A program made the position numbers and the translations under genes. The notes beneath the pieces are model-generated. The model was not told the DNA's origin, did no database searches, and saw only the letters and a program-made list of their open reading frames with translations. A DNA stretch of 42,327 nt, taken from assembly GCA_029260165.1 (NCBI GenBank), contig JAJDDT010000006.1:1-42327 (forward strand). Reading direction: 5' to 3'. Every line of letters begins with the position of its first letter. Positions within the stretch are counted from its first letter, which is position 1. Source of the stretch: Phycisphaerae bacterium. GTDB lineage: Bacteria; Planctomycetota; Phycisphaerae; UBA1845. Shown one piece after another: positions 27,647-37,059 of this stretch.

Positions 27647-28615
27647 ATGATGGTACAATCTTGCAATGATATGGGTCGCGTGGCGTCGGGTCGTGGTTGG
27701 TTTTTGGCGTGTGCGGGCCTGGTGGTCGTGAGCGTTGCGGTTGTTCCTTTTGTTATGGGCGCCTCGTCGGGCGGTTCCGGTGGGTTGGGCGACCTGCATG
27801 CGCAAATGTGCGGTGTTTCATCGATTCGGCTTGATGCCTCCGTCAACGTGATTGTGCATGAAGCATTGGCGGGCTGCTGCGGAAACTTCGAGCCGGAGAC
27901 GTCGGTGGTCAAGGGATCGTTTTACTATTGGGCGGATGGGGACCGATACCGTGTCGATTCTGATATGGACCCCGACAACTTTCCGGCGATGGCTGCGAAG
28001 ATTGCGTATGATGGTAATCGACTCCAATTATTGCACATGCCTTCTGCACTCATGACTGTTTCATGGGTTGATAACAACAGTCTGATGCCCCAGTTGCCGA
28101 ATCCGTTGTTTGAACTGCTTCAGTTTCGCTATGTCCTTTCGGACGAGAGCAAGCATCTTCGGATACGGTTGAAGGATATCAAGGCTGACGCGGTTCCTGC
28201 GCAGTTTTGGAATGTGGCGTGGACGAACGTCGAACTGGACGGCCTCAAGCTGGACAAGGCGGAGTTTCCCGGTGGTGTCATGGAGGGCAAATCCTATAGT
28301 CACCACGTTTACACCGCTCCCGAAAAGCACGATCAGCCGGTTCGGATTGACCGTGTTGGTGAGGAAGGCATCTATACCACGACGACGTTTGAGCACTACA
28401 CCAAAGTCGCGTCGGCCAGTGGTGTGATGCACTGGCCTATGAGCATTGAGATGAAGGCCTACGATACGTCGACGGGGAAAACGGCGGGGGAGATGTCGTT
28501 TTTGATACAAAAGCTGGAACTGGACAATCCGATTGCCAATGAGAAGTTCGACATCAGATCGGATACTGTGGTTCAGCGTGTATGGGACGATGACCTGGAG
28601 AAGTTCATTCAGTAA
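27647..28615 (+). CDS. Exported protein of unknown function, possibly LolA-like fold
   Basis: The 322-residue protein has an N-terminal hydrophobic segment (about 18-39) that is a signal peptide or anchor. A long beta-rich domain follows, with alternating strands such as VKGSFYYWADGDRYRVDSD and KIAYDGNRLQLLHMPSALM. The pattern of a small lipid-carrier-like sheet (outer-membrane lipoprotein carrier type) is suggested but not proven. ATG 27647 has GGAAGG 6-8 bases upstream; the in-frame TTG at 27623 is rejected. The next gene begins 40 bases later on the same strand, so the two probably share a transcript. Confidence 0.7.
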   Translation: MMVQSCNDMGRVASGRGWFLACAGLVVVSVAVVPFVMGASSGGSGGLGDLHAQMCGVSSIRLDASVNVIVHEALAGCCGNFEPETSVVKGSFYYWADGDRYRVDSDMDPDNFPAMAAKIAYDGNRLQLLHMPSALMTVSWVDNNSLMPQLPNPLFELLQFRYVLSDESKHLRIRLKDIKADAVPAQFWNVAWTNVELDGLKLDKAEFPGGVMEGKSYSHHVYTAPEKHDQPVRIDRVGEEGIYTTTTFEHYTKVASASGVMHWPMSIEMKAYDTSTGKTAGEMSFLIQKLELDNPIANEKFDIRSDTVVQRVWDDDLEKFIQ

Positions 28616-28655
28616 CGTTTTGTCCATTGGTGTTTCTGTTTTGGGGCGGTCTCGT

Positions 28656-29276
28656 ATGAACAGTGTTCACCGGCGAGGTGTGAGTCGGACGGGTGTCGCG
28701 GTTTTTGTGTTGATTGGGGCTGTCGCTTCCGTCTGGGCGGTGAGTCAATGGCAACAAACGGAAGAATCGCTGTCGAACGCGGCATACGAATGGAAACCCG
28801 AGGGGCAGGCGCTGAAGTCTCGCAGTTCGGGTGGTGTGAATCATGTCAGTCTTGCGAAGTCCGATGCCCGGATCAACGGGATTCTCGATTCGTGGGCGGT
28901 GGGGAGCAAAGCACAGGCCATCAATGAGTTGATGAAGATTGCGGACGGTTCGGATGACGCAACGTTGTTCAGACCTTACGACTTTTCGGAAGAAGCGTTT
29001 GTCGCGCTTCCGCGGTCCGAGCGGGAAGCGTTGCAAAAGGAGATGCTGGAAAGGTATTCACTTCTCAAGCGATTTGCCCTGGATGTTCGCGAGCGCGCAC
29101 AGCAGGCTGTCGTAAACGGCGAGCGATCGAAGGCTGAGCGGATGTTGGCGGTGATGAAACAGTTGGGCGAAGCGAACACCGGCCCGGATGTCACCAGTGT
29201 CGCGCAGTTGATTGGCAGGTTTATCAGGGAACGCGCGGCCGAATCGCTCGATGAATTGAAATCGGGTGACGAATAG
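28656..29276 (+). CDS. Membrane-anchored helical protein of unknown function
   Basis: The 206-residue protein has one N-terminal hydrophobic segment (about 12-30). The rest is mostly charged helix, with stretches such as SEREALQKEMLERYSLLKRF and ERAQQAVVNGERSKAERML. The body probably lies outside the inner membrane. I recognise no family. It follows the gene at 27647 with a 40-base gap and is convergent with the exonuclease/phosphatase gene; between them, GCGTTGG (29303-29309) and CCAACGC (29319-29325) could form a weak stem without a T tract. Confidence 0.65.
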   Translation: MNSVHRRGVSRTGVAVFVLIGAVASVWAVSQWQQTEESLSNAAYEWKPEGQALKSRSSGGVNHVSLAKSDARINGILDSWAVGSKAQAINELMKIADGSDDATLFRPYDFSEEAFVALPRSEREALQKEMLERYSLLKRFALDVRERAQQAVVNGERSKAERMLAVMKQLGEANTGPDVTSVAQLIGRFIRERAAESLDELKSGDE

Positions 29277-29326
29277 TCGGCGCAAACAGCCCGTGACGAC
29301 CGGCGTTGGGGTAGTATGCCAACGCG

Positions 29327-30625
29327 TTACCGAAGTTTGAATGTCGCGTGGACCGGGTTGTGGTCCGAACCGGAGTTCTCGACGGTTCCGGGGCGGATCG
29401 CGTAGGAGCCTTTCTCGAATCGTTTGGCCATCGCGGGCGTGGCGAGAAGGAAATCGATCATCGAGCGATGCTGTCCCCGGTTGTAGGTGATGCGTTGCGG
29501 TTCGGATAGTTCGTCGAAGAACGCGCTCATGGCGTTTTTCCCCTCGCCAACGATGGTCTGCAACGTTCTGCTATCCCATGTGTCGTTGAAATCACCGCAC
29601 AAGATGATGGCAGCGCGGGGATCATCTTTCAATCGAGTGTCCAGCATTTTGCGAAGCTGTGTCGCCTCGGCCACACGAATATCCTCGGCGTATTCGCGAC
29701 CGCCAAAATTGCTCTTGAGGTGCACGACCCAAACCTCGAATGGTTTCGCACCTTCGGGTTGCAGCGTTACGGCGAGTACGTCACGCTCAAAATGACGCAC
29801 TTTTCCGTTGGGTCCTGAAAAACCAACATGGCGATGGGAGGTGACGGGGCCGACGGGAATGCGTGACGCCAAACAGACGTCAATGCCGCGGACATTGTTG
29901 CCTTCGAAGTGGACGATGTTTTTGTAGTGAAGCTCCGGCACAAAAACATCGAGGAATCGCTGCAAATAACCGCGATTTTCAACTTCCTGGAACGCGACGA
30001 CATCCGCGTCGAGTTCCCTCAGCACCTTGGCGACGTTTTCCAGTTCGGCACGAGACTTGGGCGACATGGTGTTGTCATTTCGGTACGGGTCGTCATCGGT
30101 GTCAAACAGGTTGAGAATGTTGTAGGTCGCGATCTTGAATTGCCCTTTGACCGGCTTTGTGGCTGAGGTTGTGTGCGATGTAAAGGTTGGGGGCTTGTCG
30201 ATGACCTTGATCTGACTCGGGTGCGACACCTGAATCTGGGGTTTGTTTCGATAATTTGAGACGTATCCGGTAACAGTGACGAGTTTCTGATCGTAAGACT
30301 CTTCAAGGGTCCCGTTGAAGTTTTTCATGTTGTTTTCGCGGATCACAACAGTGAAGTCGCCGGGGCGTTTCAGGTCGAAATTCAGGAAGTGGATCGTGCG
30401 TGCGTGCCCGACGGCGATGATTTTCCCGCTCACCCGGGCCATCCTGTCGACGACCGCGTGTGCGTCCTTCCAGTTGACCGACGGCATCCCCTCGTCTGGG
30501 CCAATGACGGGTCTGGACGATTCAGCCAGGCCTGCGTGCGCGATCCCCGCGACTGCGAGCATTGACACCAGGAGTCGTCGGTGGGTGTTACTGGAAGTCG
30601 CGGTTGTATTTATTTCCGGGTGCAT
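29327..30625 (-). CDS. Exported endonuclease/exonuclease/phosphatase-family protein with OB-like domain
   Basis: The 432-residue protein has an N-terminal signal peptide (about 15-35). A small OB-like domain (about 60-150: GKIIAVGHARTIHFLNFDL, VTVTGYVSNYRNKPQIQV) precedes an EEP fold. The EEP motifs are ATYNILNLFD, the metal Glu in AFQEVENRGY, the Asp/Asn of CGDFNDTWDS and the final SDHNPVHA. Relatives are extracellular nucleases or phosphodiesterases, and the OB part suggests nucleic acid as substrate. The start is ATG 30625, with a very strong AGGAGGA 5-6 bases upstream. The 13-base palindrome at 30666-30678 lies in its leader region. Confidence 0.87.
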   Translation of the reverse strand: MHPEINTTATSSNTHRRLLVSMLAVAGIAHAGLAESSRPVIGPDEGMPSVNWKDAHAVVDRMARVSGKIIAVGHARTIHFLNFDLKRPGDFTVVIRENNMKNFNGTLEESYDQKLVTVTGYVSNYRNKPQIQVSHPSQIKVIDKPPTFTSHTTSATKPVKGQFKIATYNILNLFDTDDDPYRNDNTMSPKSRAELENVAKVLRELDADVVAFQEVENRGYLQRFLDVFVPELHYKNIVHFEGNNVRGIDVCLASRIPVGPVTSHRHVGFSGPNGKVRHFERDVLAVTLQPEGAKPFEVWVVHLKSNFGGREYAEDIRVAEATQLRKMLDTRLKDDPRAAIILCGDFNDTWDSRTLQTIVGEGKNAMSAFFDELSEPQRITYNRGQHRSMIDFLLATPAMAKRFEKGSYAIRPGTVENSGSDHNPVHATFKLR

Positions 30626-30665
30626 ATCGTTCCTCCTGGTACATGTCGCAGCCACATGATCTCTT

Positions 30666-30678
30666 CGCACGTCGTGCG
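30666..30678. promoter_or_regulatory. Palindrome upstream of the exported EEP gene (possible operator)
   Basis: CGCACG-T-CGTGCG is a perfect inverted repeat with a one-base centre, too tight for an RNA hairpin. It is followed within a few bases by TGACGTCA, another perfect palindrome. A protein-binding site is possible, but no regulator is known. Confidence 0.25.
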
Positions 30679-30781
30679 TTTGACGTCAGTAAATCTCCCG
30701 GGACATCAGAGCGGAAAGGGACGATTCTGACAAGCCCCGGAAGGCGATATCCCGTGATCAGCAGGCTTTGGGTGGGGTTTT

Positions 30782-33700
30782 TCAGTCGTCCCCGCCGCAA
30801 TCGACGACGTTGATCTGTGCCACCCCGGAAGGGTTGGGTCCGCACACGCCGTTTGCGACCACATGATAGCCGCCGGAATCCTCGATGGTCACGTTTTGAA
30901 TCATGTAGAAGAAGGCATCTGCTCCGGCGATTTCATTGCCATCCTTGAACCACTGGAACGACAACTGCTGCGTTACGGAAACGAACAGGACGAGCTGGCT
31001 GCCGAAGCACAACTCGCCACCTGACGGTTGAGTGTCGAACAGGACATCGGGATACAGGCTGAGCGTTGCAAAATCGGATCGCCTGCTGCACCCATTTCGG
31101 TCGGTGACCTTGCAACGATAGAAGCCGACATCGTCGTCCGATGCGCCTTGGACAACGAGCGTGGAGCTGGTCGCACCCGGGACGTCGACAGGCTTGGTAT
31201 CGACGTCGGGGCGGTATTCCCACTGGTAGGTGAACGGCTGGAAACCGATCGCGGCGACGGTGAATTGAGCGTCAGCGTGTCGGCAGAACAGTCCGCCGGG
31301 TGATTGGGAACTGATCAGCGGCAGCTGGAGGACGGAGATGTTGGCAGGCGGGGATGCGGTGATGTTGCAATCGTTAAACACGAGGACGTCGTAGTCACCG
31401 GTGCTGGCTCCGTTGATTTCGAAGAAACTCAATTCCGACTGGGTCGCACCGATGATCGGACTGCCATTGTGTCGCCATTGATAGCCGAGGTTGTCGCCTG
31501 TGGCCGTCACGGACAGGGTAACGTCGTCGAGCAGGCAGGCTGCGGTGCCCTGCGGTGGCGTCGTAATCGCCAACTCACACGGTCCGGTATAGGCTGCCTG
31601 AAACCGACCGTAGTCGATCAAGTCAATATCGCCGTCGCCATCGAGGTCGGCGACTCCGCAGCCATCGGGAGGCATCTGATAGGCTGGAAACGTTACATCA
31701 CCGGAATAGCAGTTGGCCTGGGTCGTAAATTCTGACAAATCAACATCACCGTCGTCGTCACCGTCAACAGGATTTGGACATTCGTCCGGGCGCCCGTCTG
31801 CGTTGAAATCGTAGGATGTCATTGCGAGGATGTCGCATTCGTCGGCGACGCCGTTTTCATTACAGTCCGGTTCGCAAGCGTCGGCCAATCCGTTCCCGTT
31901 GCAGTCTTCGTTGCACTCATCCGGCACGCCGTCGTCGTTACAATCGTTTGATACCCCATCGGTAACGTCGCATTCATCCAGCACGCCGTTGAGGTTGCAG
32001 TCGAGGCTGAAACCGAACGGAACGAGGTCGCGTCGATCGGGCGTGCCGTTGTTGTTGCAGTCCGTTTGGCATGCGTCCGGGACACCGTCACCGTTTGCAT
32101 CGGAGGCGGGGTCGTTGGCGAGGTCGCAGTTGTCGGGGAGGTTATTGAGATTGCAATCGCCGTCGAAACCCGGCATGAAGTCGATCCCGGTTGGCCTCAC
32201 AGGAGATTGTTCCGTCTGATTCAAAACGTAGAACGATCGCATGAACAATCCAAGCTGACCATCGAACATCTGCACGGGTACGTTGGCGAGCAGCGACGAC
32301 ACATAGACGTTTCGGTTGGGTCCGATGCGCACCGACCATGGTGAATTCAGCTCCCAAAAACCGCTGGGATTGCCTGCGCGAGTGAAGACGCCGAGGAATC
32401 GCCCGTGCGGATCGTATTCGTAGACGGCGTTCATATCTGCCGACGCGACCAGGAGGTGTCCGTTGGATTGAAACACGAGTCCACGCGGCGAAGCAGGCAC
32501 TATTTCTCCGGGTGCGATGAAATCGCCGATCAGCGAACCGGTCGATCCGTCGTACCGCAGGACGCGGTGGTTGCGATGGCTCGAAACGTATACATCGCCT
32601 CCGGCACCCACGGCGATCCCGGCTGGTTCATCCAGATCGTTCGCGGTAGCGGTGATCAGGACACCGAGAAACGTTCCATCGGCCCCGTCAAATGCCAGCA
32701 CGTTGTTTTGTGTGTCCGATGCGACCAGCAACCGACCGTCGCGTGCAAACGCCATCGCCCGTGGTGAAACAAGCCCGCCGGAACCGCTCGCTACGAATTC
32801 ACCAACGTACAGGCCGTCACGGTTGAATTCCAACACCGCGTCCGCGAGCCGATCCGCCACGAAAATGCGACCGTCGCCACTGATGATCAAATCGGTTGCG
32901 CTCTGGATGAAACCCACCTCGGATCGCCTGACTTCAACACCGGTTCTTGCGTGGTACTCTGCGATGTAATCCAGCGAATCGCTTGCCATCCAGAGGTTGT
33001 GCGCCCCGCTCAACGATTCAGCATCGGTCACGCCATCGCCGTCGCAGTCCTGACACATGTCCAGCACGCCGTTGCGGTCCACGTCCAACGCCATGTTCGC
33101 GAGCATTTCCGCGGCGTCGGGAACGTTGTTGCTGTTGCAATCCGGATCGCATTCGTCGGGGACGTTGTTCCCGTTCGCGTCATTTTCGGCCAGATCGAAG
33201 GAATCCGGCAGCTCGTTGCCGTTGCAATCGGGATCACAAATATCCGGTTGCCCGTTGCCGTCGAGATCGGGCATGCCGGATGAAATATCGTCGCTGTCGA
33301 GCACGCTGTTGCCGTTGCAATCCTCGCACTCGTCGGGGATGCCGTTGCCGTCGGCATCGGGGCTGACACCGAAAAAGATGTCGTTGTTGTCCCGCAGGCT
33401 GTTCATATTGCAATCGTCGATAATGCAGATTGTGTTCGAGGTGAATGCGCGGACAACCTGCTGAACCCGACGGTGAAAGCGCAAATCGATATTCGACGTG
33501 CCACCTGCCTGCAGATGGCAGTAGCTCATGATCGTTCCACGACGCAGTTCGCCGGATGCACAGGAATCAATCACTGGTGTGTAACCGTCGTGTGTGTGTC
33601 GTGTGCCGCAGTTGTGCCCCAGCTCATGAGCGGTGACAACCAGGTCCCAATGCCCCGTCGATGGCGTGCCCGGATCAGGGAACGATCCCAGCATATAGCC

Positions 33701-34714
33701 GGCCACCGAAAACGACGCTGCGTTGCAAAGCCCGTTTACAAAGGCAACACCGCCATAGGGCAGATTGCGACGGCCTGTCAGGAGCTGAACGGTGTCACGT
33801 TGCACCGAATTCATCTGCGTCAACCAATGCGCCCTAAACGGCGACAACGGATCAGGCTCGTTGAAAAGATCATCCGGCGTGTCCCACAGTCGCACGAACA
33901 CCAGTTCGACGCGAATCTGCACGTCACGCATGAAGATGTGACTGAGCGCACCGTACATCGCCGCGACATAATCCATCGCCGAGGTCGTATCACCATGAAG
34001 CTCGAAAAACTCGTAGTCGGTATCGACTGCCAATTCGAGCGTCTGCATGACACGCGGCAGGCCGCTCGCTGCCATGGGTTGGTGACCGATGGGCGGGATA
34101 TCCGTCGGAACGTCCGTGCCACAGAATGGCACCGGTGGTGTGAATCCGGAATTGGGTTGCGGAACGAATATCGCGACCTCGTCTTCACCCAGCGGATGAG
34201 TTCCGTCCGAGCGGTGCGTCAAATACTGGCGAGCGTCGGCCGTACCGGTCTCGATGAACCCCGTGACGATTCGGTCGGAAATCGCCATGAAGACACTGGA
34301 GTTGGGCTTACCGACGAGTTGGCCTCGCAGGAGCAGGATGCGCGACGGATCAAACGGGAGTGGTTGGTCATTGTCGTCACGTTGTCCCAACACGATTGCG
34401 GCATCGCCGGAGAACAATCGAAACGGCTCGAGCTTGAGATCGACCCGCCGACCGTCCGCCAACGGGATGTCTTCGGCCACAAACGCCGACCGTTCCGCAG
34501 CCACCGACGCGAGTGCAAGTCTGTCCAGCTTTACGACGGTGGATTTTTCCCGGACCACCGGTTGAGTCAGCAGCTTGACCCGACGTTCGATCGACGTTTC
34601 TGCCCGGTCCTTCGCTGGCGCGAATTGCCGCTCCGGAGGCGCGGCCTGCAAAAGGGTCGCGACAACCAATTGGAGTACTGCTACATTTTGGAAGCTAAAA
34701 ACCGATCTACGCAT
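30782..34714 (-). CDS. Large secreted metzincin protease with calcium repeats, NHL-like propeller, dockerin-like and Ig-like domains
   Basis: The 1310-residue protein has a signal peptide (about 1-25) and a propeptide-like region. A metzincin domain (about 220-430) carries HELGHNCGTRH (363-373, the HExxHxxGxxH zinc site) and the Met-turn Met396 in TIMSYC, as in reprolysin/ADAM (M12B)-like enzymes. Two tracts of Asp/Asn/Cys calcium repeats follow (434-566 and 851-980), separated by an NHL-like beta-propeller (about 575-850). After a dockerin-like pair (DDDGDVDL, DLDGDGDIDL; 984-1046) come three Ig-like domains to the end. No C-terminal sorting tail is seen. Substrate unknown; an extracellular role in degrading or binding host or polymer material is inferred. 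ATG 34714 has GGAG 10 bases upstream. Confidence 0.9.
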   Translation of the reverse strand: MRRSVFSFQNVAVLQLVVATLLQAAPPERQFAPAKDRAETSIERRVKLLTQPVVREKSTVVKLDRLALASVAAERSAFVAEDIPLADGRRVDLKLEPFRLFSGDAAIVLGQRDDNDQPLPFDPSRILLLRGQLVGKPNSSVFMAISDRIVTGFIETGTADARQYLTHRSDGTHPLGEDEVAIFVPQPNSGFTPPVPFCGTDVPTDIPPIGHQPMAASGLPRVMQTLELAVDTDYEFFELHGDTTSAMDYVAAMYGALSHIFMRDVQIRVELVFVRLWDTPDDLFNEPDPLSPFRAHWLTQMNSVQRDTVQLLTGRRNLPYGGVAFVNGLCNAASFSVAGYMLGSFPDPGTPSTGHWDLVVTAHELGHNCGTRHTHDGYTPVIDSCASGELRRGTIMSYCHLQAGGTSNIDLRFHRRVQQVVRAFTSNTICIIDDCNMNSLRDNNDIFFGVSPDADGNGIPDECEDCNGNSVLDSDDISSGMPDLDGNGQPDICDPDCNGNELPDSFDLAENDANGNNVPDECDPDCNSNNVPDAAEMLANMALDVDRNGVLDMCQDCDGDGVTDAESLSGAHNLWMASDSLDYIAEYHARTGVEVRRSEVGFIQSATDLIISGDGRIFVADRLADAVLEFNRDGLYVGEFVASGSGGLVSPRAMAFARDGRLLVASDTQNNVLAFDGADGTFLGVLITATANDLDEPAGIAVGAGGDVYVSSHRNHRVLRYDGSTGSLIGDFIAPGEIVPASPRGLVFQSNGHLLVASADMNAVYEYDPHGRFLGVFTRAGNPSGFWELNSPWSVRIGPNRNVYVSSLLANVPVQMFDGQLGLFMRSFYVLNQTEQSPVRPTGIDFMPGFDGDCNLNNLPDNCDLANDPASDANGDGVPDACQTDCNNNGTPDRRDLVPFGFSLDCNLNGVLDECDVTDGVSNDCNDDGVPDECNEDCNGNGLADACEPDCNENGVADECDILAMTSYDFNADGRPDECPNPVDGDDDGDVDLSEFTTQANCYSGDVTFPAYQMPPDGCGVADLDGDGDIDLIDYGRFQAAYTGPCELAITTPPQGTAACLLDDVTLSVTATGDNLGYQWRHNGSPIIGATQSELSFFEINGASTGDYDVLVFNDCNITASPPANISVLQLPLISSQSPGGLFCRHADAQFTVAAIGFQPFTYQWEYRPDVDTKPVDVPGATSSTLVVQGASDDDVGFYRCKVTDRNGCSRRSDFATLSLYPDVLFDTQPSGGELCFGSQLVLFVSVTQQLSFQWFKDGNEIAGADAFFYMIQNVTIEDSGGYHVVANGVCGPNPSGVAQINVVDCGGDD
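31775..32164 (-). repeat. Second calcium-repeat tract inside the metzincin gene
   Basis: Residues 851-980 of the protein are short units of the form DCNxNGVPDEC / DANGDGVPDAC, which look like thrombospondin type 3-like repeats. At DNA level they give degenerate tandem repeats with GTTGCAGTC on the plus strand. Confidence 0.8.
33017..33415 (-). repeat. First calcium-repeat tract inside the metzincin gene
   Basis: Residues 434-566 hold repeated DADGNGIPDECEDCNGN-type units, similar to the second tract but placed between the protease domain and the propeller. They probably act as calcium-stiffened spacers. Confidence 0.8.
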
Positions 34715-35009
34715 TAGTGGGGGTCTCCGCCGAGGGCTCGCCTCCGTGGCCCGCCAAATCAGTCCCCTGCCCGTGGGATCGCCTGCTCACCCTTGCCGCG
34801 TTGGGACCACCCCATTCTACGGCCCAACCAGGCTCGCATTCAACCCATTGTCGGGACAGAAGTTGGGTTCTGTACGGATTTGTCGATTCCCGTGCGTTTG
34901 ATGGGAACATACACGACGATTGACCGAATACGTTGTAGACTGAGAGTAGATCGGGGCGGAGATTGCCGATATCGCCCGACAGCCATTCAACTTCTGGAGG
35001 AACCTCATC

Positions 35010-36857
35010 ATGGCCCATCAATTGAGCCGCTGCGTTGTTCTGGTCAGCCTTTGCATCCCCTTTGCCAGTATTGCGAGGGCGGGTGAATTCAAGGCAGATC
35101 AGGCGTCACCGAAAATTGCGCACTTTCACTTGTCGGGGCAACTCACGGAGGTGCCTCAGGAAACGCCTCCCCTTTTCTCCAACGCCAAGGTCACGTCGCT
35201 CAAGGAGTTGATTGAACGACTCGGGAACGCGCGGAAGGACGACGCTGTGGCGGCTGTCGTGATTACCTACAACGGTCTTGGGATGGGATTGGGGCAGTTG
35301 GAGGAGGTTCGCAGTGAACTTTTGAAATTCAAGGCGGTCAACAAGCGCGTTTTCGTGCATGTTGAGGGTGTCACGCTGGCGACATACGCGTTGCTGTCTG
35401 CCTCTTCGGATTTCTACGTCGTTCCGCTCACCGACGTCTGGTTGCACGGATTGTACACCGAAAGCATGTATCTGAAGGGCGCGCTGGACTGGCTTGGGTT
35501 CAAGGCGGACATTGTCCATATTGGTGATTTCAAATCTGCGGGCGAGACGCTTTCACGCAGCGGACCGAGTGCCCCTGCCCGCGAAAATATCGAGTGGCTT
35601 CTCGATGGACTGTACGACAACCTCGTCAACATGATTGGGGAGGGTCGGGGTCTGACCGCCGGGCAGGTCAAAAATCTGATCGACAACGGTCCGTACACGG
35701 CAGAAGGGGCCTTGGCTGCGGGGCTGGTGGACGGCGTCGAATATCGTGATGATTTCATGGCCCGTCTCAACGACATTTACGGTGACGACGTCGATATCGA
35801 CAGCCGCTACGGTGAGGAAGATGGCCTGGACGTTGATATGAGCAATCCGTTCGCCTTTTTCAGCATTTTCCAGGAATTGCTCAGCCCGAAGAAAACGTCG
35901 TCGAAGGACACGATCGGCATCGTCTACGTCGAGGGCGCGATTACACCGGGATATGGTGATCGGAGTCCGTTCGGTGGTTCGGGTGGAGCGCACAGCGGCG
36001 ATATCCGAAACGCGCTCAACGAAGCCGCCGAGGATTCGCACATCAAAGCCGTCGTCCTGCGTGTTGATTCGCCGGGCGGGTCGGCGATGGCGAGCGAAAT
36101 CATTCTTCATGCAGCCCAGCGCGTTCAAGAGGCGGGTAAGCCGTTGATTGTTTCGATGGGCAACGTGGCAGCCAGTGGTGGGTATTACGTCTCCTGTAGT
36201 GCGGATGCTATTTTTGCGGACGAGACGACGATTACCGCCTCGATTGGTGTTGTTGGCGGAAAAATCGTGACAAGCGACATGTGGACCAAGCTCGGTGTGA
36301 ACTGGGTGTCGTATCAACGGGGTGCCAACGCTGACATGCTCGCTACCGACAACGAATTCACGCAGAAACAGCGACAGCACATTACTGACTGGATGACGGA
36401 AGTTTACGACGTGTTCAAGGGTCATGTGACTACCGGGCGCAAGGGCAAACTGACTCAGCCACTGGATGAACTGGCGGCTGGACGCGTGTTCACCGGACGT
36501 CAGGCGTTGGATCGCGGGCTGGTGGATCAGATTGGTGGGTTGTCAGAGGCGGTCGAGTTCGCCGCCAAAAAAGCCGGGATATACGATTACGACGTCCGCG
36601 TCGTTCCCAAACCGAAGAACCTGTTCGAGATGATTTTCAACGAAATGAGCGGTGAAGGTTCCCGCCCGACCGACATTCGGGCTGCCGTCGCACAACTGGG
36701 CGGGATGCAAACGCCCGGAATGGAAGCGATGCTGCCGATGCTTCAGCGGTTTGATCCGCAGCGCGTTGCGGCACTGCTCGAGGGGATCAATCGGGTTGAG
36801 ATGATCCATCGCGAGGGCGTTGCGGTCGTGATGCCCATGGTCTTTTCAGTCAGGTAA
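35010..36857 (+). CDS. sppA: Signal peptide peptidase SppA, long (67K) type
   Basis: This serine protease digests cleaved signal peptides at the membrane. The 615-residue protein has the tandem-domain layout of E. coli SppA. The first half carries the general-base Lys175 in GDFKSAGE, and the second half carries the nucleophile Ser389 in NVAASGGYY after VDSPGGSA. It has an N-terminal signal peptide or anchor (about 5-24) rather than a longer anchor. ATG 35010 follows a strong GGAGGA 8 bases upstream. A perfect hairpin terminator begins about 70 bases after the stop. The gene stands divergent from the metzincin gene; 34715-35009 shows no clear promoter. Confidence 0.93.
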   Translation: MAHQLSRCVVLVSLCIPFASIARAGEFKADQASPKIAHFHLSGQLTEVPQETPPLFSNAKVTSLKELIERLGNARKDDAVAAVVITYNGLGMGLGQLEEVRSELLKFKAVNKRVFVHVEGVTLATYALLSASSDFYVVPLTDVWLHGLYTESMYLKGALDWLGFKADIVHIGDFKSAGETLSRSGPSAPARENIEWLLDGLYDNLVNMIGEGRGLTAGQVKNLIDNGPYTAEGALAAGLVDGVEYRDDFMARLNDIYGDDVDIDSRYGEEDGLDVDMSNPFAFFSIFQELLSPKKTSSKDTIGIVYVEGAITPGYGDRSPFGGSGGAHSGDIRNALNEAAEDSHIKAVVLRVDSPGGSAMASEIILHAAQRVQEAGKPLIVSMGNVAASGGYYVSCSADAIFADETTITASIGVVGGKIVTSDMWTKLGVNWVSYQRGANADMLATDNEFTQKQRQHITDWMTEVYDVFKGHVTTGRKGKLTQPLDELAAGRVFTGRQALDRGLVDQIGGLSEAVEFAAKKAGIYDYDVRVVPKPKNLFEMIFNEMSGEGSRPTDIRAAVAQLGGMQTPGMEAMLPMLQRFDPQRVAALLEGINRVEMIHREGVAVVMPMVFSVR

Positions 36858-36924
36858 CAACCGGAACGAAACCGTATGACCCTCGGTTTTCGGGGCAGTG
36901 GGCAGGGTCAGGTTTGTCAAAAAT

Positions 36925-36970
36925 GCGGACGCATCGGCCAGCAGGATTGGCCGATGCGTCCGCCTTGTTT
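36925..36970 (+). terminator. Hairpin terminator after sppA
   Basis: A perfect 16-bp stem (36925-36940 with 36948-36963) with a 7-base loop is followed by CTTGTTT. The T tract is short, but the stem is very strong. TTGGCC (36947-36952), inside its second arm, and TATAGT (36970-36975), 17 bases on, could form a promoter for the next gene. Confidence 0.75.
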
Positions 36971-37059
36971 ATAGTACCCTCCTTGTGGAGTGGAATCGGC
37001 GTCGCAGCGGTGCGACGCGATGCAATCGAGATACAACAACAAGTGGATATGACGGGTCT

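Noticed and set aside
31775-33415. Repeated GTTGCAGTC-containing units, at first sight like a CRISPR array
   Set aside because: The units are degenerate, not evenly spaced, and are explained by the calcium-binding protein repeats of the metzincin.
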